DNA of 23,156 nucleotides, taken from NCBI GenBank assembly GCA_050260515.1, contig JBLNCI010000003.1, positions 1 through 23,156 on the forward strand, given 5' to 3'. A program made the position numbers and the translations under genes. This DNA comes from DATJIG01 sp050260515 (GTDB taxonomy: Bacteria > Pseudomonadota > Alphaproteobacteria > SMXQ01). The notes beneath the pieces are model-generated. The model ran no database searches, was not told the origin of the DNA, and saw only the letters and a list, made by a program, of their open reading frames with translations. This document shows positions 14,901-22,741 of this stretch, in pieces. Every line of letters starts with the position of its first letter. Position 1 is the stretch's first letter.

Positions 14901-15503
14901 ATGGATAGCTGCGATTTTTCCGAGCTGCTCGAGACCTGCATCCCCCATTTGCGAGCGTACGCGCGCTCGTTGACGCGCAACAGCGACGCCGCCGACGATC
15001 TGGTTCAGGATGCGTTGCTGCGCGGGTGGGCCGCGCGCCAGCAGTTCACACCCGGCACCAATTTCAAGGCGTGGATGTTCACCATCCTGCGCAACCACTT
15101 CCTGTCCGAGCGCCGGCGCGACCGGCAGGACGCCCGCCCGCTCGACGAGATCGTCGATGCGAAGCTCACCTGCGCGCCGTCGCAGGACGTCATCGTCCAC
15201 TTCGACGACATGGCCCGGTCCTTCTGGCAGCTCAGCCCCCACCACCGCGAGATCCTGATGTTCATCGGCGCGATGGGCCTCAGCTACGAGGAGACCGCCG
15301 GCATCATCGGATGCGCCGTCGGCACCGTCCGCTCGCGCCTGTCGCGGGCGCGGCTCGAGCTGCAGAATCATCTCGAACGCGACACCGCGGCAAGCGGCGC
15401 GCGGCGCCGCAGCAACGCGCGGAGCACCGAGGACTTCTTCAAGGCGCTCAGCTCCGTCCAGGCCCAGCATCGCGCCGCCGAAGCGCAGCGGCGCCACGGC
15501 TGA
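14901..15503 (+). CDS. ecfG: EcfG-type (general stress) ECF sigma factor
   Basis: This 200-residue RNA polymerase sigma factor has only regions 2 and 4. Region 2 (about 8-75) carries LRAYARSLTRNSDAADDLVQ, then GTNFKAWMFTILRNHF; region 4 (about 105-160) carries LSPHHREILMFIGAMGLSYE, then the recognition helix around VGTVRSRLSRARLEL. These segments are very close to EcfG/RpoE2, which transcribes from GGAAC/CGTT promoters, and eight such promoters occur in this window. A basic tail of about 35 residues follows region 4. AGGAGG lies five bases before the ATG. No EcfG site lies on this strand upstream, so autoregulation is not supported. It diverges from the anti-sigma gene. Confidence 0.9.
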   Translation: MDSCDFSELLETCIPHLRAYARSLTRNSDAADDLVQDALLRGWAARQQFTPGTNFKAWMFTILRNHFLSERRRDRQDARPLDEIVDAKLTCAPSQDVIVHFDDMARSFWQLSPHHREILMFIGAMGLSYEETAGIIGCAVGTVRSRLSRARLELQNHLERDTAASGARRRSNARSTEDFFKALSSVQAQHRAAEAQRRHG

Positions 15504-15513
15504 CGCGAGCGCC

Positions 15514-15714
15514 ATGAGCGGCAAGTCCGCCGATCGCGAGCACGACAAGGATCGGGAGACGGTCGTCGCCGGCGGCGACGACCGCGTTCCCGACACCAAG
15601 GGCGATGTCGGCTTCAAGGGCGGCATGAGGCCCGACCGGAGCGGTGCCGGTGGGCGCCGCCGGCCCGCCAAGGAACGTGCCCGTCCGCGCGACACAGGGC
15701 GCCAGGGCGCTTGA
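15514..15714 (+). CDS. small hydrophilic hypothetical protein
   Basis: This 66-residue protein is strongly charged, with an acidic/mixed first half (DREHDKDRETVVAGGDD) and an arginine-rich end (GGRRRPAKERARPRDTG). No domain, signal or membrane segment is visible; it is probably disordered. It starts ten bases after the ecfG stop and would be cotranscribed. The ribosome site is weak (GCGAG). I do not recognise a family. The small size and high GC make it possible that this is not a gene, but the position in the sigma operon favours it. Confidence 0.45.
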   Translation: MSGKSADREHDKDRETVVAGGDDRVPDTKGDVGFKGGMRPDRSGAGGRRRPAKERARPRDTGRQGA

Positions 15715-15739
15715 TACCGCCGCGTCTCGTCACGCGCTC

Positions 15740-15764
15740 GGAACCTGCGGCGGGGGCGCGGGTT
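15740..15764 (+). promoter_or_regulatory. near-consensus EcfG promoter for the DUF4142 gene
   Basis: GGAAC (15740-15744), 16 bases, GGTT (15761-15764). One mismatch. It lies wholly between genes, and transcription would start near 15771, about 64 bases before the ATG at 15835. Confidence 0.5.
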
Positions 15765-15834
15765 AATCCGGGACGTCGCACGGGCCCCATCGGGTTGCCC
15801 GATTGCATCCCCAGAGCCAGAACAGGAGAGCGAC

Positions 15835-16665
15835 ATGAGAATTCTCTCAGTATCCGCGGCTGCCCTGCTTGGCGCCTCGCTCGCATATGGCGCGCAGGCT
15901 CAGCAGGCCGGCCATGACGTGCAACTAGCGCAACAGCAGCAGCGCACCCAGCCGCCGGCGGCGATGCCCGGCCAGAAGATCTCGACATCGGACTACGTGC
16001 AGAATCAGGCACGCGGCGACATGTTCGAGATCCAGGCGGGGCAGGTCGCGCTGCAGAAGGCACAGAACGCGGACGTCAAGCGCTTCGCGCAGCAGATGAT
16101 CGACGACCACACCCAGTCGACGCAGAAGCTGCAGGCCGCGCTCAAGTCCGGCAACGTGAAGGTGACGCCGCCGACGAGTCTCGACAGCCGTCACTCCGAG
16201 GCCTTGACCCAGCTCAAGAACGCCCCGGCCGGAAGCTTCGACCAGGCGTACCTGCAGTCGCAGGTGCAGGGCCATCGTGAGATGCTGGCGCTCAATCAGG
16301 CGTACAGCCAGACCGGCGACAACTCGTCGCTGAAGCAGTTCTCGGCACAGGTGACTCCGGTCATCCAGCAGCACCTGTCCGAGCTGCAGCAGATGGCGTC
16401 CGGGGCCTCCGTGCCCGGCGCGGCCGGAGCGGCGACCAACGCCCGCACGCAGTCCGGCAACGCGGTGACGACGGGCGGCTCTCCGCCGGTCGCCGGCACC
16501 CGCGGCAGCAGCGGAGGAATGGACGTGCTCGACCCGGGCACCGGCGCGAGCTCCGCGCCTGGCGCCGCCGGCGAGCAGGTGATCCAGCGTGAGCCGATCG
16601 GACCGGGCGGTCCGCGGCAGTTCAACCAGCCTGGCCGCGATGACGGCGGCATGCGCGACGATTAG
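15835..16665 (+). CDS. DUF4142 periplasmic protein
   Basis: This 276-residue exported protein has a signal peptide (about 1-22, ending AYGAQA). The DUF4142 four-helix, ferritin-like domain follows (about 50-185), recognised by SDYVQNQARGDMFEIQAGQV, KRFAQQMIDDHTQSTQKLQ and the second-half helices around GHREMLALNQAYSQ. The last 85 residues are a Gly/Ser/Ala/Pro-rich low-complexity tail. The family occurs in envelope-stress and outer-membrane contexts, with no known enzyme activity. The start has a ribosome site in AGGAGAG just upstream. A candidate EcfG promoter lies at 15740-15764 and a strong terminator follows the gene. Confidence 0.85.
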   Translation: MRILSVSAAALLGASLAYGAQAQQAGHDVQLAQQQQRTQPPAAMPGQKISTSDYVQNQARGDMFEIQAGQVALQKAQNADVKRFAQQMIDDHTQSTQKLQAALKSGNVKVTPPTSLDSRHSEALTQLKNAPAGSFDQAYLQSQVQGHREMLALNQAYSQTGDNSSLKQFSAQVTPVIQQHLSELQQMASGASVPGAAGAATNARTQSGNAVTTGGSPPVAGTRGSSGGMDVLDPGTGASSAPGAAGEQVIQREPIGPGGPRQFNQPGRDDGGMRDD

Positions 16666-16682
16666 CGCGTGGGCGTGAGGCG

Positions 16683-16714
16683 AAACGGCGGCAGCCGACA
16701 GCTGCCGCCGTTTT
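16683..16714 (+). terminator. intrinsic terminator after the DUF4142 gene
   Basis: A 13-bp perfect stem (16683-16695 with 16701-16713), a 5-base loop (CGACA) and a TTTTCATTT tract. It begins 17 bases after the DUF4142 stop. Confidence 0.85.
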
Positions 16715-16751
16715 CATTTCCGCCCCCATGCGTCACCGAGGGAGAGCGAGC

Positions 16752-17606
16752 ATGCCGGACCAGACCCTTCCGCCGCAGCAACAGACGCGACAGCCAGGCC
16801 GCGAGCGCGAGATGTCGCCGCGCCCCGAGAGCGAGGGCCGACGCTACAAGTCCGCGCATCGCCTCGTCGGCCGTGCCGCGCTGATCAGCGGCGGCGACAG
16901 CGGCATCGGCCGCGCCGTTGCCGTCGCCTTCGCCAAGGAAGGCGCCGATGTGGCGATCGTCTATCTCGAGGAGGACCGCGACGCCCAGGACACCGGCAAG
17001 CTGGTCGAAGCCGAGAACGTGCGCTTCCTGGCGATCCGTGGCGACGTGTCGGACCCGGAGTCCTGCCGGCGCGCCGTTGCGCGCGTGGCGGGCGAGTGGG
17101 GGCGGCTCGATGTCCTCGTCAACAACGCCGCGCAGCAGTATCCGAAGGAGGATCTCAGCGAGATCACGCCCGAGCAGCTCGAGCTGACCTTCCGCACCAA
17201 TATCTTCTCGATGTTCTATCTCACCCAGGCGGCGCTGCCGCATCTCAAGGAAGGCGCGGCCATCGTCAACACCGCCTCGGTCACCGCCTATCGCGGAAGC
17301 AGCCACCTGCTCGACTACTCGTCGACCAAAGGCGCCATCGTCGTCTTCACGCGCTCGCTCGCCCAGTCGCTGGCGAAGCGGGGAATCCGCGTCAATGCCG
17401 TGGCACCCGGGCCGATCTGGACGCCGCTCATCCCGGCGTCGTTCTCGGCCGACCAGGTGAAGGAGTTCGGGAAGAAGACGCTGCTCGGACGCCCCGGTCA
17501 GCCGGACGAGGTGGCGCCGTCCTACGTGTTCCTCGCCAGCGAGGATGCGTCCTACATGACCGGGCAGGTCCTGCACCCGAACGGGGGCGAGCCGGTCGAG
17601 AGCTGA
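16752..17606 (+). CDS. SDR-family oxidoreductase, general-stress type
   Basis: This 284-residue NAD(P)-dependent short-chain dehydrogenase resembles the YghA/GSP39 group of glucose-dehydrogenase-like stress proteins. It has a disordered 30-residue head rich in Gln/Arg, the nucleotide motif in SGGDSGIGRAVAVAFAKEGA, the NNAA element, the catalytic serine in NTASVTAYRG, and the Tyr/Lys pair in LDYSSTKGAIV. The end, YMTGQVLHPNGGEPV, is typical of the group. Substrate is unknown. I chose the ATG at 16752 because GGAG lies about eight bases upstream. Only 37 bases separate it from the preceding terminator and no promoter is evident there, so expression may depend on read-through. Confidence 0.9.
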   Translation: MPDQTLPPQQQTRQPGREREMSPRPESEGRRYKSAHRLVGRAALISGGDSGIGRAVAVAFAKEGADVAIVYLEEDRDAQDTGKLVEAENVRFLAIRGDVSDPESCRRAVARVAGEWGRLDVLVNNAAQQYPKEDLSEITPEQLELTFRTNIFSMFYLTQAALPHLKEGAAIVNTASVTAYRGSSHLLDYSSTKGAIVVFTRSLAQSLAKRGIRVNAVAPGPIWTPLIPASFSADQVKEFGKKTLLGRPGQPDEVAPSYVFLASEDASYMTGQVLHPNGGEPVES

Positions 17607-17713
17607 GGTCCTGCAGTTGTCACTTACCGCGGCCGATCGCGCGCGCGACACTGCCCGAGACACTGCCGTCGTTGCCTTCGTTCCGCCGCGTTTCGGTAGC
17701 AGTTTAGCGCAGC

Positions 17714-18031
17714 ATGCATCTGGTCATCATTTACTGTCGCGTGAAGTCGAATTGCCGCCCGGCGTTCCTGCGCAGCGCTGCCTCGCTGTGCGAGACGTCG
17801 CGCGGCGAGCCCGGAAACGTCGCCTACGGCTATTTCGAGGATCCGACGCGGCCCGGCCGCTTCGCCTTCGTCGAGGAGTGGGCGTCGCGACAGGACATCG
17901 ATCGCCATCTCGCCCAGCCGCACACACAGGCGTTCCTGAACGCGGCGCTCGACATGCTGTTCGAGCCGCCGTCGATGCGGATCATCGAGGCGGGAAAGGT
18001 CGAGCCGCTGGAGCTCCGGGTCTCGCAGTAG
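17714..18031 (+). CDS. ABM-fold putative quinol monooxygenase
   Basis: This 105-residue protein of the antibiotic-biosynthesis-monooxygenase fold is a dimeric alpha-beta barrel. Family marks are the start MHLVIIYCRVK, the SRGEPGNVAYGYFEDP turn, FAFVEEWASRQDIDRHLAQP and the histidine-containing helix that follows. Relatives oxidise quinols or aromatic compounds without a cofactor; others degrade heme, but this sequence is too short to choose. No good ribosome site precedes the ATG. It follows the SDR gene by 107 bases and ends near the convergent stress-protein gene. Confidence 0.82.
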   Translation: MHLVIIYCRVKSNCRPAFLRSAASLCETSRGEPGNVAYGYFEDPTRPGRFAFVEEWASRQDIDRHLAQPHTQAFLNAALDMLFEPPSMRIIEAGKVEPLELRVSQ

Positions 18032-18050
18032 CGGTCCGTGGACGCCGTCG

Positions 18051-18599
18051 TCAGGTCACGTCCGCGCGCGCGTGGACGTGGACGTCGTCGGCGCCATGGC
18101 GGCCGAGGATGTCGCGCGCCAGCGCTTCCTGCTCGCGCGAGCGCAGCAGGACCCACAGCACGATGCCGCCGCGGGCGAGCTGCTCATCGAGCGGCTTGCT
18201 CATGTCGCGGCTGAGCGCGCGCCCCAGCATCCCGCCCCCCACAGCGCCGCCGCCGGCCGCCGCCGCCGCGCCGATCACCGCAGCGAGCGCGGTTCCGCCG
18301 CTCATGATCGTGGCGCCCGAGGCGAGGAAGCCCGCGACGACTCCCGCGAGCGCGCCGCCCAACGCGCCCGCCTGATGCACATCGGTCTGGGACGTCACCG
18401 CTGTGCGGTCGACGTCCGGGCTGTCGGCGAGATCGCGGGTCGAGCGTGACGGCGCGACGTATGCCTTGCTTCCGAGCAGCGACATCTCGGCTCGATCCCA
18501 CCCGGCGTTCGTGAGCGCGCCGATCGCCGCCTCGAGCGACGGCACCGAGCGGAAGATGCCGACGATCTCGTACTCGTACCGGGGACCGTCGGGGCTCAT
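18051..18599 (-). CDS. glycine-zipper general stress protein
   Basis: This 182-residue protein begins with a domain resembling the heat-induced stress protein YflT/GSP17M (about 9-50: YEIVGIFRSVPSLEAAIGAL and NAGWDRAEMSLLGSKAY). Next is a glycine/alanine-rich hydrophobic region (78-130) with glycine-zipper spacing that could insert in or span membranes. A short C-terminal alpha/beta part follows (LARGGIVLWVLLRSREQEAL). Its ATG overlaps the stop of the CsbD gene (ATGA), so translation is coupled. Transcription is predicted from the EcfG promoter at 18854-18879. The molecular role is unknown; pairing with CsbD strengthens the stress assignment. Confidence 0.78.
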   Translation of the reverse strand: MSPDGPRYEYEIVGIFRSVPSLEAAIGALTNAGWDRAEMSLLGSKAYVAPSRSTRDLADSPDVDRTAVTSQTDVHQAGALGGALAGVVAGFLASGATIMSGGTALAAVIGAAAAAGGGAVGGGMLGRALSRDMSKPLDEQLARGGIVLWVLLRSREQEALARDILGRHGADDVHVHARADVT

Positions 18600-18817
18600 C
18601 GGAACGCTCCGCCGTCGGCCTTCGCCGCGCGCTCCCACTCGTCCGCCTGGCGGCTCGCCTCTTCCCGGCCGATGCCATAGCGCTCCTCCAGCCGCCCGAT
18701 CAACCGATCGCGGCTGCCGTCGATCGTCGCGAGATCGTCGTCGGTGAGTTGTCCCCACCGCGTCTGAGCGGTCGCTTTCAATCGCTTCCAGTTGCCGGCG
18801 ATCTGATCGCGGTTCAT
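18596..18817 (-). CDS. CsbD family stress protein
   Basis: This 73-residue hydrophilic helical protein has the CsbD signature NRDQIAGNWKRLKATAQTRW and LTDDDLATIDGSRDRLIGRL. CsbD is a sigma-B stress protein in Bacillus and a common general-stress protein in proteobacteria; its mechanism is unknown. AGGAG precedes the ATG at 18817 by eight bases. A perfect EcfG promoter lies 37 bases upstream on the same strand. The gene overlaps the glycine-zipper protein by four bases. Confidence 0.93.
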   Translation of the reverse strand: MNRDQIAGNWKRLKATAQTRWGQLTDDDLATIDGSRDRLIGRLEERYGIGREEASRQADEWERAAKADGGAFR

Positions 18818-18853
18818 CGCTGTCTCCTGTACGCCGCTGCTCGAGATGGACAG

Positions 18854-18879
18854 AACGCGGCGGTCTCCGGCCCGGTTCC
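18854..18879 (-). promoter_or_regulatory. EcfG promoter for csbD-like and glycine-zipper genes
   Basis: Minus strand: GGAAC (18879-18875), 17 bases, CGTT (18857-18854), a perfect match. The predicted start near 18847 lies 30 bases before the CsbD ATG at 18817. Confidence 0.87.
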
Positions 18880-18977
18880 CGAGCCCCGGGCGTGACTCGG
18901 GGGCTGCAATCGAGGCACAATGGCGGCGCCGGCGCGGACACCCCGGAAGAGGGGCTCGCGCGGCAGGGAGGCTTACG

Positions 18978-20015
18978 ATGTGGGTGAAGCGTTGCGCGGC
19001 CGCCGTCGTGGCCTGGACCGCGATGACGGCTGCGGCCATGGCGCAGGCGGGCGGCGGAGCCGGCTACTACAAGGACAAGCAGATCCGGGTGATCATCTCC
19101 ACCGGCGTCGCCGGCGGATACGCGGCGTATGCCAACCTGCTGACCCGCTACATGGGCGCGCATCTGCCGGGCAACCCGACCTTCATCGTCCAGAGCATGC
19201 CAGGCGGCGGAGGTCTGCGCGCGACCAACTTTGTCTGGGCGCAGGGTGCGAAGGACGGGACCATGGTCGCCATGATCCACTCGACCGCGCCTCTCGCGCC
19301 GCTCTACGGCGCCAAGGCCGCCCTTTACGACCCGCGCAAGTTCGTCTGGCTCGGCAGCATGAACTCGGCCAAGGGGCTCTGCGTCTCGTGGCACACCTCG
19401 CCGGTGAAGACCTGGCAGGATCTCCTCGACCGGCAGTTCATCGTCGGCAGTTCGGGCGCGGGATCGCAGATGGAAGTCCTGCCGACGATGCTGAACAAAT
19501 TCCTCGGCACGAAGATCAAGATCGTGTCGGGGTACAAGAACGGCACCGACATCTTCCTCGCGATGGAGCGCGGGGAGGTCGAAGGCCGCTGCGGCGGACT
19601 CCTCACCGTGATGCAGCTCACCCATCCCGACTGGCTGCCGGAGCACAAGGTCACGGTGCCGATCCAGTTCGCCGCCGAGCGCAGCCCCGCGTTCCCCGAC
19701 TCGCCGTCGGTGATGGAGTTCGTCAAGGACGAGCGGGCACGGCAGGTGTTCGAGCTGGCGTTCGCGACCCAGGACATGGACCGGCCGGTGCTGGCACCGC
19801 CGGGACTGCCGGACGCTCGCGCCACCGAGTTGCGCGCCGCGTTCGATGCGACCATGAACGACCCGGCATTCCGTCAGGAAGCCGATCAGCAGCACCTCGA
19901 GATCAACGCCGTGAGCGGCGCCGATGTCGCGCGCATCATCGAGCGCGCGTACGCGCTTCCTGCCGACGTGATCGATACCGCGCGCGAGCTCATGGGCTCG
20001 CCCGCCGCCGAGTGA
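18978..20015 (+). CDS. TctC-type solute-binding protein (tripartite tricarboxylate transporter)
   Basis: This 345-residue periplasmic binding protein has a signal peptide (about 1-24, ending AMAQA). Family elements are DKQIRVIISTGVAGGYAAYA near the mature start, HLPGNPTFIVQSMPGGGGLR, FVWLGSMNS and GSSGAGSQME. Such proteins capture carboxylates or aromatic acids, usually for TctA/TctB membrane partners. None lies in this window, so it is an orphan receptor, which is common for this family. GGAGG lies seven bases before the ATG at 18978. The cupin gene follows by 28 bases and is probably cotranscribed. The ligand cannot be told from the sequence. Confidence 0.88.
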   Translation: MWVKRCAAAVVAWTAMTAAAMAQAGGGAGYYKDKQIRVIISTGVAGGYAAYANLLTRYMGAHLPGNPTFIVQSMPGGGGLRATNFVWAQGAKDGTMVAMIHSTAPLAPLYGAKAALYDPRKFVWLGSMNSAKGLCVSWHTSPVKTWQDLLDRQFIVGSSGAGSQMEVLPTMLNKFLGTKIKIVSGYKNGTDIFLAMERGEVEGRCGGLLTVMQLTHPDWLPEHKVTVPIQFAAERSPAFPDSPSVMEFVKDERARQVFELAFATQDMDRPVLAPPGLPDARATELRAAFDATMNDPAFRQEADQQHLEINAVSGADVARIIERAYALPADVIDTARELMGSPAAE

Positions 20016-20043
20016 TCAGCGACATTCACCAAGGGAGGACCAG

Positions 20044-20535
20044 ATGAGCGAAGTCGACACCATGAACAAGAGGCCGAGTGGCGAGGAGCTTCAGGCGCTG
20101 CACGACAAGGCGGACGCGATGGTGGTCCCCTACAGCTACAAGAAGCCCGCGGAAGTCGGGGCAGCGAAGGGCCGCATCAATCTCGCCAAGACCGAGAATC
20201 TGCGCGGCGTCGTGCAGGTCGTGAAGAAGAACGGAGGCGAGAACAACCTCCACTACCACACCAACTCGGACAGCTTCTGGATGGTGCTCAAGGGTCGCGT
20301 CCGCTTCTACGGCCCGGGCGACAAGCTGATCGGCGAGTTCGGCCCGCACGAGGGCACGGTGACGCCGCGGTTCTCGCGCTACTGGTTCGAGAACGCGGGC
20401 GAGGAGGACGCCGAACTCCTGCAGGTCTCGGGGCTGTGGAAGACCGGCATGACCGCCAGCAGCGGGCGCACCGACCTCGAGCCGCAGAAGTTCCAGATCG
20501 GCAATACGCCGCACTTCGACGCGCGCAAGTCGTAG
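20044..20535 (+). CDS. cupin-domain protein
   Basis: This 163-residue cytoplasmic single-domain cupin has metal-binding histidines in the first motif, GGENNLHYHTNSDSFWMVLK (H, H and a later E/Q-like position replaced in part), and the second motif around GTVTPRFSRYWFENAG, which lacks an obvious histidine. A full metal site is therefore doubtful. Members act as dioxygenases, isomerases or ligand-binding proteins. GGAGG lies five bases before the ATG. It follows the TctC gene by 28 bases, suggesting a role in handling the imported compound; that link is inference. Confidence 0.78.
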   Translation: MSEVDTMNKRPSGEELQALHDKADAMVVPYSYKKPAEVGAAKGRINLAKTENLRGVVQVVKKNGGENNLHYHTNSDSFWMVLKGRVRFYGPGDKLIGEFGPHEGTVTPRFSRYWFENAGEEDAELLQVSGLWKTGMTASSGRTDLEPQKFQIGNTPHFDARKS

Positions 20536-20547
20536 ACCGCGCTCGAC

Positions 20548-20601
20548 GCGATGTCACAGGGCGACGTGGCTCGCCGTCGGGCGGGCCGCTCGCCTGTGAC
20601 A
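20548..20601 (+). terminator. long imperfect hairpin after the cupin gene
   Basis: An 11-bp perfect outer stem (20548-20558 with 20591-20601) can be extended inward as GGCGA/TCGCC and GGC/GCC with small bulges. It lies 12 bases past the cupin stop. No T run follows, so it may be a terminator, an RNA-stabilising 3' end or a protein-binding repeat. Confidence 0.45.
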
Positions 20602-20680
20602 TCACGCACTTGTTAATCCGCGCACGATCGTCGTCCGCCTATCCTGCGGGCGGGTGGATGCCGAACTGCGGAGCCGTTCG

Positions 20681-20857
20681 ATGAGTCTCGTCGCGTTCTT
20701 CGGAGGCTGGTTCGTTCTCAGCCTCGTCACGGCCGTACCGGCCGCGCGTGTGATGGCGTTCGCCAAGCGCAAGGACATGCCCGAACCGGAGATGCTGGCC
20801 GCCTACGCCCGGCGTCGCCGCTTCGCCGTGATCGACGGCGACCGGCGCCGCGCCTAG
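20681..20857 (+). CDS. small single-pass membrane protein
   Basis: This 58-residue protein has one hydrophobic helix (about 3-22) followed by a basic cytoplasmic end with MAFAKRKDMPEPEM and an Arg-rich run. It belongs to no family I can name. GGAG sits seven bases before the ATG at 20681; an ATG at 20654 would add nine poorly supported residues. The gene lies between the long hairpin and the convergent epimerase gene, 6 bases from its stop. Confidence 0.6.
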   Translation: MSLVAFFGGWFVLSLVTAVPAARVMAFAKRKDMPEPEMLAAYARRRRFAVIDGDRRRA

Positions 20858-20863
20858 ACCGCT

Positions 20864-21865
20864 CTAGCGCTGCGCCGAGCCGGTTCCGCCGGCGGCGAGC
20901 GGCCGCGGCGCGACGATCGGCGTGGCCCGTCCCCGCAGCACGTCGTCGAAATAGGCGATGGTCTTCGCGAGGCCGTCCCTGAGCGCCACGCGCGGCTGCC
21001 AGCCGACCTTCGCCATCGCCAGCGCGATGTCCGGGCAACGCTGCTTGGGGTCGTCCTTCGGCAGCGGCCGGTACTCGAGTCGCGAGCGCGATCCGGTCAG
21101 GTCGATGATCAGCCGCGCCAGATCGCGGATCGGCATCTCCACCGGATTTCCGAGATTGATCGGGCCGACGAAGTCGCGCTCCGTCCGCATGACGCGGATC
21201 ATTCCGTCGACCAGATCGTCGACGTAGCAGAACGCCCGCGTCTGCAGTCCCTCGCCGTACAGCGTGATCGCTTCGCCGCGGAGCGCCTGGACGATGAAGT
21301 TCGACACCACGCGGCCGTCGTTGAGCGCCATCCGCGGCCCGTACGTGTTGAAGATGCGCACGACCTTGATCGCGACGTCGTGCTGGCGATGGTAGTCGAA
21401 GAACAGCGTCTCGGCGCAGCGCTTGCCCTCGTCGTAGCACGCGCGCGGGCCGATCGGATTGACCGACCCCGAGTAGCTCTCAGATTGTGGATGGACCTCG
21501 GGGTCGCCGTAGACCTCGCTCGTCGATGCCTGAAGGATCGCCACCTTGAGGCGCTTGGCGAGCCCGAGCATGTTGATGGCGCCGACCACGTTGGTCTTCA
21601 CCGTCTGCACGGGGTCGAACTGGTAGTGGATCGGCGACGCCGGCGACGCGAGGTTGAAGATCTCGTCGACCTCGACGAACAGCGGCAGCGTCACGTCGTG
21701 GCGGATGACCTCGAAGTTCCGGTCGTCCATCAGGTGATGGATGTTCTCGCGCCGGCCGGTGAAGTAGTTGTCGACGGCGACGACCTCGTGGCCGTCGCTC
21801 AGCAGCCGTTCGCACAAGTGGGAGCCGATGAAGCCGGCCCCGCCCGTCACCAACGTGCGCCTCAT
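20864..21865 (-). CDS. UDP-glucuronate decarboxylase-like NAD-dependent epimerase
   Basis: This 333-residue extended SDR enzyme has the NAD-binding motif GGAGFIGSHL (8-17), the active-site TSEVYGDP (115-122) and the catalytic Tyr/Lys in CYDEGKRC (Y144, K148). The YSGSVNPIGPRACYDEGKR arrangement, the retained glutamate after TS, and the arginine at about 276 in DDPKQRCPDI point to UDP-xylose synthase, which makes UDP-xylose from UDP-glucuronate with loss of CO2. UDP-xylose feeds surface polysaccharide. No glycosyltransferase lies nearby. The last 25 residues are flexible. The ATG at 21865 has only a distant GGAG. Confidence 0.88.
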   Translation of the reverse strand: MRRTLVTGGAGFIGSHLCERLLSDGHEVVAVDNYFTGRRENIHHLMDDRNFEVIRHDVTLPLFVEVDEIFNLASPASPIHYQFDPVQTVKTNVVGAINMLGLAKRLKVAILQASTSEVYGDPEVHPQSESYSGSVNPIGPRACYDEGKRCAETLFFDYHRQHDVAIKVVRIFNTYGPRMALNDGRVVSNFIVQALRGEAITLYGEGLQTRAFCYVDDLVDGMIRVMRTERDFVGPINLGNPVEMPIRDLARLIIDLTGSRSRLEYRPLPKDDPKQRCPDIALAMAKVGWQPRVALRDGLAKTIAYFDDVLRGRATPIVAPRPLAAGGTGSAQR

Positions 21866-21998
21866 GGCGTCTTGTCTCCACCCTGGGGCGGCGCTTCGCC
21901 GCGTCGTCGGCGACTTCTAGCATAAAGCGCCGCACCGGAGGGGATTTTTGCCGCGCGCGCGGGACGGGCATTAAGGGTTCCGGGCGCTGCGCAAAGAG

Positions 21999-22023
21999 AA
22001 AGGGCCGCCGACGGCGGCCCTTT
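21999..22023 (-). terminator. intrinsic terminator of the ferritin-like gene
   Basis: An 11-bp perfect stem AAAGGGCCGCC/GGCGGCCCTTT with a 3-base loop. On the minus strand it is followed by CTCTTT. It lies 24 bases past the stop of the ferritin-like gene. Confidence 0.8.
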
Positions 22024-22047
22024 CCGGAAACCGATTCGCGGTGCGGA

Positions 22048-22581
22048 TCACTCCGGCAGGCGGTCGAGCAGATTGACCAGATCCTCGGCGTGCTCTTCCT
22101 CCTTGGCGAGAATGCCCTCGATGATGCGGCGCGTGGTCGGGTCCTCTTCGCCGAGCCAGCGCACGATCTCGAGGTAGGTCTCGATCGCGATCCGCTCGGC
22201 GACGAGGTCCTCCTTGATCATCGCGATCAGGTCCTGCTCGTGGTCGAACTGCGAGTGGCTGCGCGTCATCAGCGTCTCAGGGTTGTAGTCGGGCTCGCCG
22301 TTGAGCTGCGTGATCCGCGCCGCCACTTCGTCCGCGTGCTGCTGCTCTTCCTGCGCGTGCTCGAGGAACTCGGCCTTCACCGCCTCGGCATGGATACCCT
22401 GCGCGGCATAGTAGTGCCGCTTGTAGCGCAGCGCGCAGACGAGCTCGGTCGCCAGCACCTCGTTGAGCACCTTCACGACCTGATCGGCGCTGCCCTCGTT
22501 CTGGATCGTGACCGCGCCGGAGGCGATTTGCTGGCGTGCGCGCTGCTGGATGCTCTTGATGTCGGAGACGAAGGGTTGCAT
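22048..22581 (-). CDS. ferritin-like (bacterioferritin/DUF892-like) protein
   Basis: This 177-residue four-helix-bundle protein carries paired di-iron motifs: E46 in VLATELVCALRYKRHYYAAQ, then EEQQHADEV (E79, H82), the acidic helix around KEDLVAERIAIETYLEIVRW, and KEEEHAEDL (E161, H164). This is the ferroxidase layout of bacterioferritin and related mini-ferritin proteins, which oxidise and store iron and limit hydroxyl radical damage. AGGAG lies nine bases before the ATG at 22581. A perfect EcfG promoter (22742-22766) points to it, leaving a leader of about 150 bases. A strong terminator follows. Whether it forms a 24-subunit shell or a Dps-like particle is not clear. Confidence 0.88.
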   Translation of the reverse strand: MQPFVSDIKSIQQRARQQIASGAVTIQNEGSADQVVKVLNEVLATELVCALRYKRHYYAAQGIHAEAVKAEFLEHAQEEQQHADEVAARITQLNGEPDYNPETLMTRSHSQFDHEQDLIAMIKEDLVAERIAIETYLEIVRWLGEEDPTTRRIIEGILAKEEEHAEDLVNLLDRLPE

Positions 22582-22741
22582 CGAATCTGCTCCTCTCGAT
22601 TGGGACTCGTCGCGCGGCGTGTGACCTGCGACGTTTGCGGCACCGGGCGGGTTCCCCGCCGGCGGTGCGGTCGCCGCAACTGGAATGGGGGCGGGGCCGT
22701 CCGCCGGCCCGGGGCGGACGCGCCATGGCGAAGCTAGGATA

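Noticed and set aside
18600..19895. Upstream extension of the glycine-zipper protein frame across CsbD and antisense to TctC
   Set aside because: The extension overlaps two well-supported genes; the start at 18599 overlaps the CsbD stop as ATGA.
21977..21981. GGAAC on the minus strand before the epimerase gene
   Set aside because: No CGTT at the right spacing, so no EcfG promoter is claimed for that gene.
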